Assembly: GCF_000682695.1 (NCBI RefSeq)
Contig: NZ_AWFG01000041.1
Span: forward strand, 62,001 to 126,000
From: Hyphomonas chukchiensis
GTDB taxonomy: Bacteria > Pseudomonadota > Alphaproteobacteria > Caulobacterales > Hyphomonadaceae
DNA: 64,000 nt
Direction: 5' to 3'
In this document: piece after piece, positions 33,955-40,646 of the stretch
Position numbering within the stretch: the first letter of the stretch is position 1
How the letters are laid out: each line of letters starts with the position of its first letter
Notes under the pieces: model-generated
What the model was told of the DNA's origin: nothing
The model's database searches: none
Seen by the model: the letters and a program-made list of their open reading frames with translations, nothing else
Translations under genes and position numbers: made by a program

Positions 33955-34521
33955 CTAGACAGGCAGGCCGCGCCGCTTCCACCAATGGCGTTCTATGCCA
34001 AGCATTGAGAGGAGGCGTTCGAGGCGCGGCCACAACTGGATATATTCCACGACCGGGTTCACATGATCGGTGAGCAGGCAATAATGGGTGTCATTTTGCC
34101 CGCTATGGTGGTGCACATGATGGCGCTGCGACTGGACGAGACCGAGGCGCATCAGCGCCGTGATGAGCGGGCCATTCTGGCGGGGTGACTGGTGGGACCA
34201 GCGGTGCATCATGTTGGTGAGTGCACCGAACAGAAGGGCGCTGAGGGTGACCGGGCCCAGCCAGCCAATGAGCCAGAGCGTAAGCGTTGTCAGGGCCACG
34301 ACGGTCCAGATGCCGCCATGACGCGCATGCCAGGACAGGCGCGCCAGTTCATGCGGATCATGATGATGATTGTGGCTGTAGACAATGTGGCGCGGCCCGA
34401 GCACGGGCCATTTGGGGTTGCCGTAATTATCGGCCAGCCAATGGACGAAGCCCGTGCCAAAATCGGCGAGCCAGAGCCCGATAAGGACCTGCAGACAGAG
34501 AAATAGAATATCCGTCGCCAT
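33955..34521 (-). CDS. CarF/TMEM189 (Kua)-like desaturase family membrane protein
   Basis: 188 aa from ATG 34521, with GGGGGAGG upstream. It has the N-terminal LADFGTGFVHWLADN, the histidine clusters SHNHHHDPHELARLSWHARH, MMHRWSHQ and SQRHHVHHHSGQNDTHYCLLTDHVNPVVE, and two or three hydrophobic segments. This His pattern is that of CarF in Myxococcus and TMEM189 in animals, the plasmanylethanolamine desaturase that makes the vinyl-ether bond of plasmalogens. A role in plasmalogen synthesis or in singlet-oxygen signalling is therefore plausible; no ether-lipid gene is visible nearby. Confidence 0.85.
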   Translation of the reverse strand: MATDILFLCLQVLIGLWLADFGTGFVHWLADNYGNPKWPVLGPRHIVYSHNHHHDPHELARLSWHARHGGIWTVVALTTLTLWLIGWLGPVTLSALLFGALTNMMHRWSHQSPRQNGPLITALMRLGLVQSQRHHVHHHSGQNDTHYCLLTDHVNPVVEYIQLWPRLERLLSMLGIERHWWKRRGLPV

Positions 34522-34617
34522 CAGCCTCCCCCTCAGAGAGTCATGACACCTGAGGATGAAAATACGTTGGATGCAAGTTGAAGAAGTGTCGCAAGCCGGT
34601 GCGAAGGGCTGCCGCCT

Positions 34618-34965
34618 TCAACTGTCGACGACATTCACGAGATTCCCGGCGGGATCGCGAAAGTAGAAACGGCGAAGGCCCCAGGTTTCCTTGACGGGGC
34701 CGTAGACCACTTCGGCGCCGGCCGCGCGGACGGCGGCCTCTGTGGCGTCGAGATCGTCCACGCCGATGGAGATGACCGGGAGGTCCGTGCCGGAGCCGCC
34801 TTGAGACGCGGTATGCAGCTCGATCTTTTGCGTCATGTCTGTGGTCAGGAACGCGATCCACCCCATGTCGAAGGGGAGGTCAAGGTCGAAAACCTGTTTG
34901 TAGAATTGTGCCAGCGCCATGGGGTCCGGCGCCTTGAGATTGGCAATGATCCTTGTGACAGCCAT
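34618..34965 (-). CDS. VOC-superfamily (glyoxalase-like) protein
   Basis: 115 aa. One vicinal-oxygen-chelate module is visible: the first beta-alpha-beta-beta-beta half starts with IIANLKAPDPMALAQFYKQVFDLDLPFDMGW and the second has SIGVDDLDATEAAVRAAGAEVV and ends YFRDPAGNLVNVVDS, typical of the family. Metal ligands cannot be fixed without a structure. Such proteins include glyoxalases, dioxygenases and antibiotic-binding proteins; the ligand here is unknown. Confidence 0.88.
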   Translation of the reverse strand: MAVTRIIANLKAPDPMALAQFYKQVFDLDLPFDMGWIAFLTTDMTQKIELHTASQGGSGTDLPVISIGVDDLDATEAAVRAAGAEVVYGPVKETWGLRRFYFRDPAGNLVNVVDS

Positions 34966-35069
34966 CGGCGGCGCCTCGCGATATGAGAAGCGTCAAGGCT
35001 AGGCGGAAGGAGTCTTGGCCGCAACAGGCCCATGGCCTCCCCCGCGTTGCAGGGGAGGATGAGGGTGGC

Positions 35070-35420
35070 CTATTCGCTGGCTTGTGTTTCTGTTTCAGCT
35101 TCGGCGGCTTCGGTTTCGTCAGGGGCGACGAAGGCGCATTCCTTCTCGGCGGCGACTTCCTTCACGTCCTTGATGTAGGAGCGGGCGAAGGGAATGTTGG
35201 CGGGGTTCATCATCGAGCGCTTGGCGCCGGCGACTTCCTTTTCCAGCTCTTCACAGGACTGGCGCGAGAAGCGGGCCTTGTTGCCGCCACTGGCGAGCGC
35301 GCCGCTGGCGGCCGATCCGGCAAGCGCCGACCCGGCCGCGCCAACGGCGGTGGTGCAGCCTGAAACAGCGGTGAGCAGGCCGAGTGCGGCGACGGTGGGG
35401 ACAAGGAATTTGATGGTCAT
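35070..35420 (-). CDS. putative lipoprotein
   Basis: 116 aa from ATG 35420. A lipoprotein signal (FLVPTVAALGLLTAVSGC, lipobox VSGC) is followed by Gly/Ala-rich sequence (AVGAAGSALAGSAASGAL) that may insert like a glycine-zipper, a helical part with RQSCEELEKEVAGAKRSMMNP and a Glu/Ala-rich acidic C-terminus (EAAEAETETQASE). Not recognised as a named family; an envelope role is likely. Confidence 0.75.
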   Translation of the reverse strand: MTIKFLVPTVAALGLLTAVSGCTTAVGAAGSALAGSAASGALASGGNKARFSRQSCEELEKEVAGAKRSMMNPANIPFARSYIKDVKEVAAEKECAFVAPDETEAAEAETETQASE

Positions 35421-35803
35421 TTTGGGGGCCCTTTGGCAGTTGAAATATCTGCCCTGTATGGGTGGCCCCCGGACATGCGTCTTGCCCCTCAGGGGTGACG
35501 CGGCGCATTTTTTCCGGCGTAACACAATCGGCAATCACGTGGATTTTTTTACAGGAGCGCGCCCTGCGCAGTATGTTTTTGCAGGCCTCGTCGCCCTCGA
35601 CACTGTCGACGCGGACGTTCGGCGCAGGGGCTGCTGCCGCGCAGGTTCGCGACAAGTACCGCACGGCCCATTGCGAGATGGCCGGCAGCAATGCCAGCGC
35701 GGCGGTGTGCCGGAATTGAGCTGGGGGGCGGCCACCTGTTGCCATCGCGGGCGGGCGGGTTACCTTTGGTCGCTGATCGCAGCAGATAAAAGGGAAACCC
35801 GTC
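35421..35803. other. intergenic region without a supported gene
   Basis: About 380 bp. A plus-strand frame at 35573-35719 would encode a Ser/Ala-rich peptide ending TAHCEMAGSNASAAVCRN, but it has no good start and no known family. The stretch contains the ribosome site for the next gene and probably its promoter. Confidence 0.4.
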
Positions 35804-36889
35804 ATGCGGATACTAGGCGCGCTTACGCTGATTGCAGCCATGTTCAGCGCGGGGCAGGCGGGGGCTGAGGACTGGCAGGCGCGGGCTAAGAAGCATTCGG
35901 CCGAGCTGGCGGATTTCAGCTTCGGCACGGGCGAGACGCTGCCTGCGATCACCATGACTTATTATACGCTTGGCACGCCGCAGCGGGATGCGGACGGGCA
36001 TATCGTGAATGCGGTAATGCTGTTGCACGGGACGGGGGGCAGCGGGCTGTCGCTACTGCGGCCCTCGTTCGGGGATGAATTGTTCGGGCCGGGCCAGCCG
36101 CTGGACCTTGCGCGCTATTACATCGTCTCGCCCGACAATCTGGGCCATGGCGACAGCTCCAAGCCGAGCGACGGGCTGCGCGCGGCGTTCCCGCGCTATG
36201 ATTATGACGACATGGTCGAGGCCGAGTACCGGATGCTGACCGAGGGCATGGATGTGCAGGGTCTGGAGATGATCGTCGGCACGTCGATGGGCTGCATGCA
36301 GGGCTTTGTATGGGGCGAGGAACATCCGGGCTTTGCGCGCCGGCTGGTGCCGCTGGCCTGCAACGTGATCGAGATTGCCGGGCGCAACCGCATGTTCCGC
36401 CAGATGATCATTGACGGCTTCGAGCAGGACTCGGCCTATGCGGGCGGGGACTATGCCGAGGCGGCCGACCTGAAGCGGGGCGTGGCCATCTGGGCCAATG
36501 CGCTGATCCTGGCCGGATCGAACCCCTACCGGATGCAGGCCGAGGCGCCGACGCGGGAGGCGGCGGTGGACCAGCTGCACAATACGCTGGAGCGGTATAG
36601 CGCCCATCCGGCAGACCCGAACGACACGATCTACCAGTTCGACGCGTCGCGGAATTACAATCCGGCGCCGCGCCTGTCAGAGATCACGGTGCCGGTGCTG
36701 TGGATCAATTCGGCCGATGATTTCATCAACCCGCCGGGCCTCGGCGACCCGGAAGCCAAGGCGGCCGAAATGCCGAATGCGCGCTTCGTGCTGGTGCCCG
36801 CGAGCGAGGAGACACGCGGCCATGGCACGCACACCTGGCCGGTCTTCTGGAAGGATGAGCTGGCGCAATTCCTGGCGGACAATCCTTAG
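35804..36889 (+). CDS. exported alpha/beta hydrolase, homoserine O-acetyltransferase-like
   Basis: 361 aa from ATG 35804 with a Sec signal (ILGALTLIAAMFSAGQAGAED). The alpha/beta fold of the MetX type is clear: LLHGTGGS (oxyanion), SPDNLGHGDSSKPSDGLR, VGTSMGCMQGFVW with the nucleophile elbow Ser, VLWINSADDFINPP with the Asp and HGTHTW with the His, so the catalytic triad is complete. Cytosolic MetX uses acetyl-CoA; an exported form is more likely an esterase or amidase. Single gene. Confidence 0.88.
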   Translation: MRILGALTLIAAMFSAGQAGAEDWQARAKKHSAELADFSFGTGETLPAITMTYYTLGTPQRDADGHIVNAVMLLHGTGGSGLSLLRPSFGDELFGPGQPLDLARYYIVSPDNLGHGDSSKPSDGLRAAFPRYDYDDMVEAEYRMLTEGMDVQGLEMIVGTSMGCMQGFVWGEEHPGFARRLVPLACNVIEIAGRNRMFRQMIIDGFEQDSAYAGGDYAEAADLKRGVAIWANALILAGSNPYRMQAEAPTREAAVDQLHNTLERYSAHPADPNDTIYQFDASRNYNPAPRLSEITVPVLWINSADDFINPPGLGDPEAKAAEMPNARFVLVPASEETRGHGTHTWPVFWKDELAQFLADNP

Positions 36890-36977
36890 CGGATCTCTGC
36901 ACGGCTGGCTTGGGCCCACGAAACGCCTCTTTACATTAAAAAATTAAAGTATTACTTTCATTTTTCAATGTGAGGCG

Positions 36978-38210
36978 ATGATGAAGAATTCTCATGTTTT
37001 TGCCGCGCTCATGGGCGTGTCCTGTTTGGGCTGCAGCAGCGCGCTTGCCCAAGACTCCGGAATGGGAGCGGTCCTGTCAAAGCCGCCAGGCATAGAGAGA
37101 GACAGGCAGGTCATCGAAGTGCCGATGGACGTCAGAATGGGAAAACTATTCATCGACGCGACCGTTGAGAGCGAAACGAGAGCGTTCATTTTCGACACAG
37201 GCTCTCCAACAATTCTGACAACGGATTTGGCAAAGGCCCTGAACCTCGAGATCATGGGCCAGAATACCGGGAGAGATGCCAACGGGCGCGAAGTCACGAT
37301 GGATGTCGCTGTCGTCGAGACGCTCGCCATCGGGGGACTCACATTTCACAACGTGCCCGTTTTGATTTTTGACCCGCATCAATTGGAGCTTGGCGCATGT
37401 ATCCTTGATGGCGGAGTTATCGGCTCAGAGATCCTGCCGGGCAGCGTCTGGACCATGGACACGGAACAAGGGCGCCTCACCGTTTCGGCCCCCGGCGCCG
37501 CAACAGATTCAAGGGAAGCTTCGCTGACGGCCCGCTTGCATGATTTCGGTTATCCTCACACGCCTGTTGTCGACTATTCGGTCGGGGACGTCCGCGACAA
37601 AGCCATCTTCGACACGGGCAGTGCTGATGAAGTTGTCCTTTTTGAAGGCGTGGCAGACAGCAAGAAAGTGCGCCGGAGCATCGCTGCCGGAACAGTCGTG
37701 AAAGGCCGTGGGTCAGATGGCGTTTCTGCCGGAGGACCGGGCGACATTCGGGACCTCCACCGGTTCACGCTGCCCGAGTTCCATCTTGGCAAGGACAGTA
37801 TCGGGCCGGTGCGGGCCACAACCCGCGAGACGGCGCCGACGCTGATTGGCGCTGCCATCCTCGACCGTTACGCAGTGACACTCGACTATGCAGCAGGCCA
37901 ATTCATCCTGACGGATCGCGCCAGCCCCATGCCCCGGGCTCCTGAACCGGGCTATAGTGTTTCGGTTGTCAACGGCGCCGTCACCGTAACGCGGCTATAT
38001 GAGGGAACCCTGGCCGAGCAAGCCGGGCTGAGGCTTGGCGATCAGGTCACCTCCATCAATGGCCACGCGTTCAGGGATCTCGATACCGGGCCGGTTTGCG
38101 AAGAGGCCCTTTGGCTTGCCGATACATTTGATCGCACGGCCAGGGCGGAACTTGTCGTGGAGCGCGCGGGCGGGCCGGAAACCATCAGAATACCTAAAAT
38201 GGTCCATTGA
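36978..38210 (+). CDS. exported double aspartic protease-like protein with PDZ domain
   Basis: 410 aa. A signal-like N-terminus (VFAALMGVSCLGCSSALAQ) precedes two retropepsin-like halves: FIFDTGSPTIL with Asp73 and AIFDTGSADEVV with Asp212, each with downstream GG and ILDRYAVTLDY-type strands. A PDZ domain follows from about residue 325 (TVTRLYEGTLAEQAGLRLGDQVTSING). Both halves keep the DTG active-site triplet, so a self-contained pepsin-like site is possible. It probably acts in the periplasm on an unknown peptide. Lower GC than the neighbours by eye. It is followed at 17 nt by a three-gene operon. Confidence 0.85.
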   Translation: MMKNSHVFAALMGVSCLGCSSALAQDSGMGAVLSKPPGIERDRQVIEVPMDVRMGKLFIDATVESETRAFIFDTGSPTILTTDLAKALNLEIMGQNTGRDANGREVTMDVAVVETLAIGGLTFHNVPVLIFDPHQLELGACILDGGVIGSEILPGSVWTMDTEQGRLTVSAPGAATDSREASLTARLHDFGYPHTPVVDYSVGDVRDKAIFDTGSADEVVLFEGVADSKKVRRSIAAGTVVKGRGSDGVSAGGPGDIRDLHRFTLPEFHLGKDSIGPVRATTRETAPTLIGAAILDRYAVTLDYAAGQFILTDRASPMPRAPEPGYSVSVVNGAVTVTRLYEGTLAEQAGLRLGDQVTSINGHAFRDLDTGPVCEEALWLADTFDRTARAELVVERAGGPETIRIPKMVH

Positions 38211-38227
38211 ATGAGGATGCATGACCT

Positions 38228-38782
38228 ATGACCTCTTATTCTATCGACGATGCGCGCCCTGCTCCATCGAGACTGGCCGGAATCCTCGCGGTCGTTACGT
38301 TGATCGCCGCAATCGTGCAGCCTGTATTCACCACACTTGTCTGGCTGTTCTGGGACGCATTTGCCGGTCCTGCCTCCGACAATTTTCAAGGGTCGTTTGA
38401 CCTGACAACGCTCGGCATGGGCGGGCGCCTCGCGGGCTTTTGCGTGTCGCTTGCCGGAACGCTTGCCGGTGCATATGGACTATTGGGCCTTCGCCAGACA
38501 TTCCTGGAAGCGCGTGATCGACGTGCATTTTCCGCAAAGTCACTTCAAGGCTTCCGGCGTTTCGCCTGGGTGAGCCTCTTTCTCGCATTCTATGGCATAA
38601 TTCAGCATGCTGCACTCTTTGCGATATTCTCCATTTCGGACCCGTCCCAGCCGGCAGGCATCTCCGTGCGACTGGGAACGCCGGAACTCAAGGCCATTTT
38701 TTCGGCCCTTCTTCTAGTCTTCGTTGCAGGTGTCTTTGCCGAAGCGAAGCGGATCAAGGATGAAAATGACAGCTTTCTTTAG
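38228..38782 (+). CDS. DUF2975 family membrane protein
   Basis: 184 aa with four predicted membrane helices (LAGILAVVTLIAAIVQPVFT, LAGFCVSLAGTLAGAYGLLGL, FAWVSLFLAFYGIIQHAALFA, AIFSALLLVFVAGVF). The GLRQTFLEARDRRAFSAKSLQGFRRF loop is typical of DUF2975. In many bacteria such a protein precedes a small HTH protein of the YozG type, and that is the case here. The pair presumably senses something at the membrane and alters transcription; the signal is unknown. Confidence 0.85.
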   Translation: MTSYSIDDARPAPSRLAGILAVVTLIAAIVQPVFTTLVWLFWDAFAGPASDNFQGSFDLTTLGMGGRLAGFCVSLAGTLAGAYGLLGLRQTFLEARDRRAFSAKSLQGFRRFAWVSLFLAFYGIIQHAALFAIFSISDPSQPAGISVRLGTPELKAIFSALLLVFVAGVFAEAKRIKDENDSFL

Positions 38783-39022
38783 ATGGCCTCCGGAATGAAA
38801 ATTGTCGTCAATCTGGATGTCATGCTCGCAAAGCGAAAAATGCGCTTGAAAGAGCTTGCCGCAGCTATCGGTTTGACTGAGCAGGCCTTGTCGATGATCA
38901 AGACGGGCAAGGTCAAAGGGGTTCGTTTCGAAACTCTGGTCAAAATATGTGATGTCCTTGATTGCCAGCCTGGCGACCTGATGGAATTTGTCCGGGAAGA
39001 CCGCGGGGGAGGTGCCACATGA
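38783..39022 (+). CDS. small HTH transcriptional regulator (Cro/CI, YozG-like)
   Basis: 79 aa from ATG 38783, directly after the DUF2975 stop; an ATG at 38795 (MKIVVNLDVMLAK) is the typical family start and has a similar chance. The Cro/CI helix-turn-helix is MRLKELAAAIGLTEQALSMIKTGKVKGVRFETLVKICDVLDCQPGDLMEF, the YozG signature. Its 3' end overlaps the start of the globin-like gene by 4 nt, so three proteins are made from one message. Confidence 0.9.
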   Translation: MASGMKIVVNLDVMLAKRKMRLKELAAAIGLTEQALSMIKTGKVKGVRFETLVKICDVLDCQPGDLMEFVREDRGGGAT

Positions 39023-39420
39023 TCAACGCTGCCATCATCACGTCGACGCTGGAGACCGTGTCGGAGCGGTGCGGGGATCCGAAGGGGCGGATCTTTGCGC
39101 GGCTCTATGCGCTGGACGCGAAGTTCGAGCCGCTGTTCGTGATGGATACCGACGGCGGCGTGCGCGGCAGCATGCTGGAGACGAGCCTCAATTGCATGAT
39201 CGGCGTGGCCGAGGGGAAGAGCGAGACGCCGCGCCTGCTGATCGAGGCGGCGCGGATGATCCATGACGGGTACGGACTGACGCCTGCGGAGGTGGACCTG
39301 ATGTTCGTGGCCATGCGCGATGTATTCCGCGAAATCATGGCGGATGACTGGACAGCGGACGTGGATGCGGAATGGACCGCGCTGCTGGACGAGCTGGCAA
39401 CGATTGGCGCAGCGGCCTGA
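39019..39420 (+). CDS. globin-like protein of unknown function
   Basis: 133 aa from ATG 39019, coupled to the HTH gene by an ATGA overlap. The C-terminal half resembles globin helices F to H: ARMIHDGYGLTPAEVDLMFVAMR with His82 in the place of the proximal ligand, then DVFREIMADDWTADVDAEWTALLDELA, and an N-terminal RIFARLYALDAKFEPLF. The match is distant and the haem-pocket Phe is not fixed; without a structure model this remains a plausible but unproven globin. It would be a sensor or oxygen-binding protein linked to the DUF2975-HTH pair. Confidence 0.65.
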   Translation: MINAAIITSTLETVSERCGDPKGRIFARLYALDAKFEPLFVMDTDGGVRGSMLETSLNCMIGVAEGKSETPRLLIEAARMIHDGYGLTPAEVDLMFVAMRDVFREIMADDWTADVDAEWTALLDELATIGAAA

Positions 39421-39424
39421 GGCG

Positions 39425-40012
39425 CTAGCCCTTGAGGGCGGCTTCGATGTCGGCGACGAGTTCGGCGTCGGCGGGCTTGGTGGCCGAGGGATAGGCCTTG
39501 ATCGGCGTGCCGGAGGCATCGGTCAGCACCTTGTGGAAGTTCCACTTGGGCTGGGCCGCGTCCCCGAGCGTTTCGACAGCGTGGACATAGAAGGGATGTT
39601 CCTCGGCGCCGGTGACCTTGTATTTCTTCGTCAGCGGGAAGGTGACGCCGTAATTGATCTGGCAGAAGGTTTTGACCTCGGCTTCGGTGCCGGGCTCCTG
39701 TCCGCCGAAATCGTTCGATGGGACGCCGACGATGACGAGGCCCTTGTCCTTGTAGGCCTCATAAAGTTCTTCGAGGCCGGCATATTGGGACGTGTAGCCG
39801 CATTTGGAGGCCGTGTTGACGACGAGGACGGCCTTGGCGCCGAGGCTGGCGAGGTCGAGCGGCTTGCCGTCGATGGAGGTGAATTCGGTGGCAGTCATGG
39901 CGGGCTCCATCTGGTGGGCGGAATGATCCTGGGCGGCCATGGGCTCGGCCGAGGCGGCAGAGACGAGCAGGGCGGCAAGGGCGAGGGGCAGGGCGGTACG
40001 CAAGGCGGACAT
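39425..40012 (-). CDS. exported glutathione peroxidase
   Basis: 195 aa from ATG 40012, AAGGAG upstream. A signal peptide (LPLALAALLVSAASA) and a His-rich stretch precede the Gpx fold: catalytic NTASKCGYTSQY (Cys form, not selenocysteine), GVPSNDFGGQEPGT with the Gln and PKWNFHKVL with the Trp. Reduces hydroperoxides at the expense of thioredoxin or glutathione. Export is unusual for the cytosolic family, so a periplasmic peroxide defence is inferred. Confidence 0.93.
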   Translation of the reverse strand: MSALRTALPLALAALLVSAASAEPMAAQDHSAHQMEPAMTATEFTSIDGKPLDLASLGAKAVLVVNTASKCGYTSQYAGLEELYEAYKDKGLVIVGVPSNDFGGQEPGTEAEVKTFCQINYGVTFPLTKKYKVTGAEEHPFYVHAVETLGDAAQPKWNFHKVLTDASGTPIKAYPSATKPADAELVADIEAALKG

Positions 40013-40123
40013 GGGCGGCTCCTTCAGGCTGTCCCCATACAAGTAGACGGACTGCAGGCGGCGTCACCCCTGCGGGCGAACATTTTTTCGTGTTCGGGCG
40101 GAAACGGCGCCGATCGGATCAGG

Positions 40124-40495
40124 TCAGAGCAGTTCGAGGCCGACTTCGGAATTGTGCTGCCAGACGACACGGGCCGGGCCGGAGACGCCGACGGCGCCAG
40201 CCTTGACGATGACGCGGGGCGGCAGGACCTCGTTCGTGGGGAAGCGCAGGCGCACGCCGGTCTTGCTGTAGTCGAGCACGATGCAGCGGAGCGAATAGCC
40301 GGATTCAAAGACGACCGAGGCTTCCCGGTAGGCGGTGCCGCGCAGGGCGCGCGGGGTGGCGTGCTTTGAGGACACGGCCTGAGCGATCCGGTCGCTGGTG
40401 GGAGCGGCCTGTGGGGCAACGGCCTGCGCAATACGGCTGCTGGGAACAGCGTTTGCGGATTTTTTCTGGCCGAACTTCCGGGGCCCCATTGCCAT
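40124..40495 (-). CDS. PilZ domain protein
   Basis: 123 aa. The C-terminal PilZ domain shows RALRGTAYREASVVFESG, the second signature DYSKTGVRLRF (DxSxxG) and PARVVWQHNSEVGLELL. PilZ domains bind cyclic di-GMP through an RxxxR motif; here the arginines are spaced R-x2-R-x4-R, which is not canonical, so binding should be tested. The 45-residue N-terminal linker repeats RIAQAV (residues about 21-26 and 36-41). It starts ATGGCAATG with no ribosome site and a run of TGAG repeats upstream. Confidence 0.85.
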   Translation of the reverse strand: MAMGPRKFGQKKSANAVPSSRIAQAVAPQAAPTSDRIAQAVSSKHATPRALRGTAYREASVVFESGYSLRCIVLDYSKTGVRLRFPTNEVLPPRVIVKAGAVGVSGPARVVWQHNSEVGLELL

Positions 40496-40594
40496 TATGT
40501 GTACTCACTCACTCATTTATTCATTCCGGCCCAAATTGAACCGTTTGAATGATTTATGAGCAAGTATTACGCCAAGCTCCTAACAGAGCGCAAA

Positions 40595-40619
40595 AAAGCG
40601 GCGCCAAAGGCGCCGCTTT
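40595..40619 (-). terminator. rho-independent terminator of the M13 peptidase gene
   Basis: AAAGCGGCGCC and GGCGCCGCTTT form an 11-bp stem with a 3-nt loop, followed on the minus strand by TTTTTT. Confidence 0.9.
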
Positions 40620-40646
40620 CTGTTGTATCAACAGCAGGTAGAATGG

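Noticed and set aside
33521-34081. 186-codon extended version of the 115-aa gene
   Set aside because: The first 70 codons overlap the end of the CarF-like gene; the internal ATG at 33868 has a TATAAT directly upstream.
35462-35719. 85-codon plus-strand frame in the intergenic gap
   Set aside because: No ribosome site, no family, and it spans the probable promoter of the alpha/beta hydrolase gene.
36930-36965. CtrA box (TTAA-N7-TTAA) upstream of the aspartic protease
   Set aside because: TTAA repeats occur in this AT-rich stretch but the spacer is 4 nt rather than 7.
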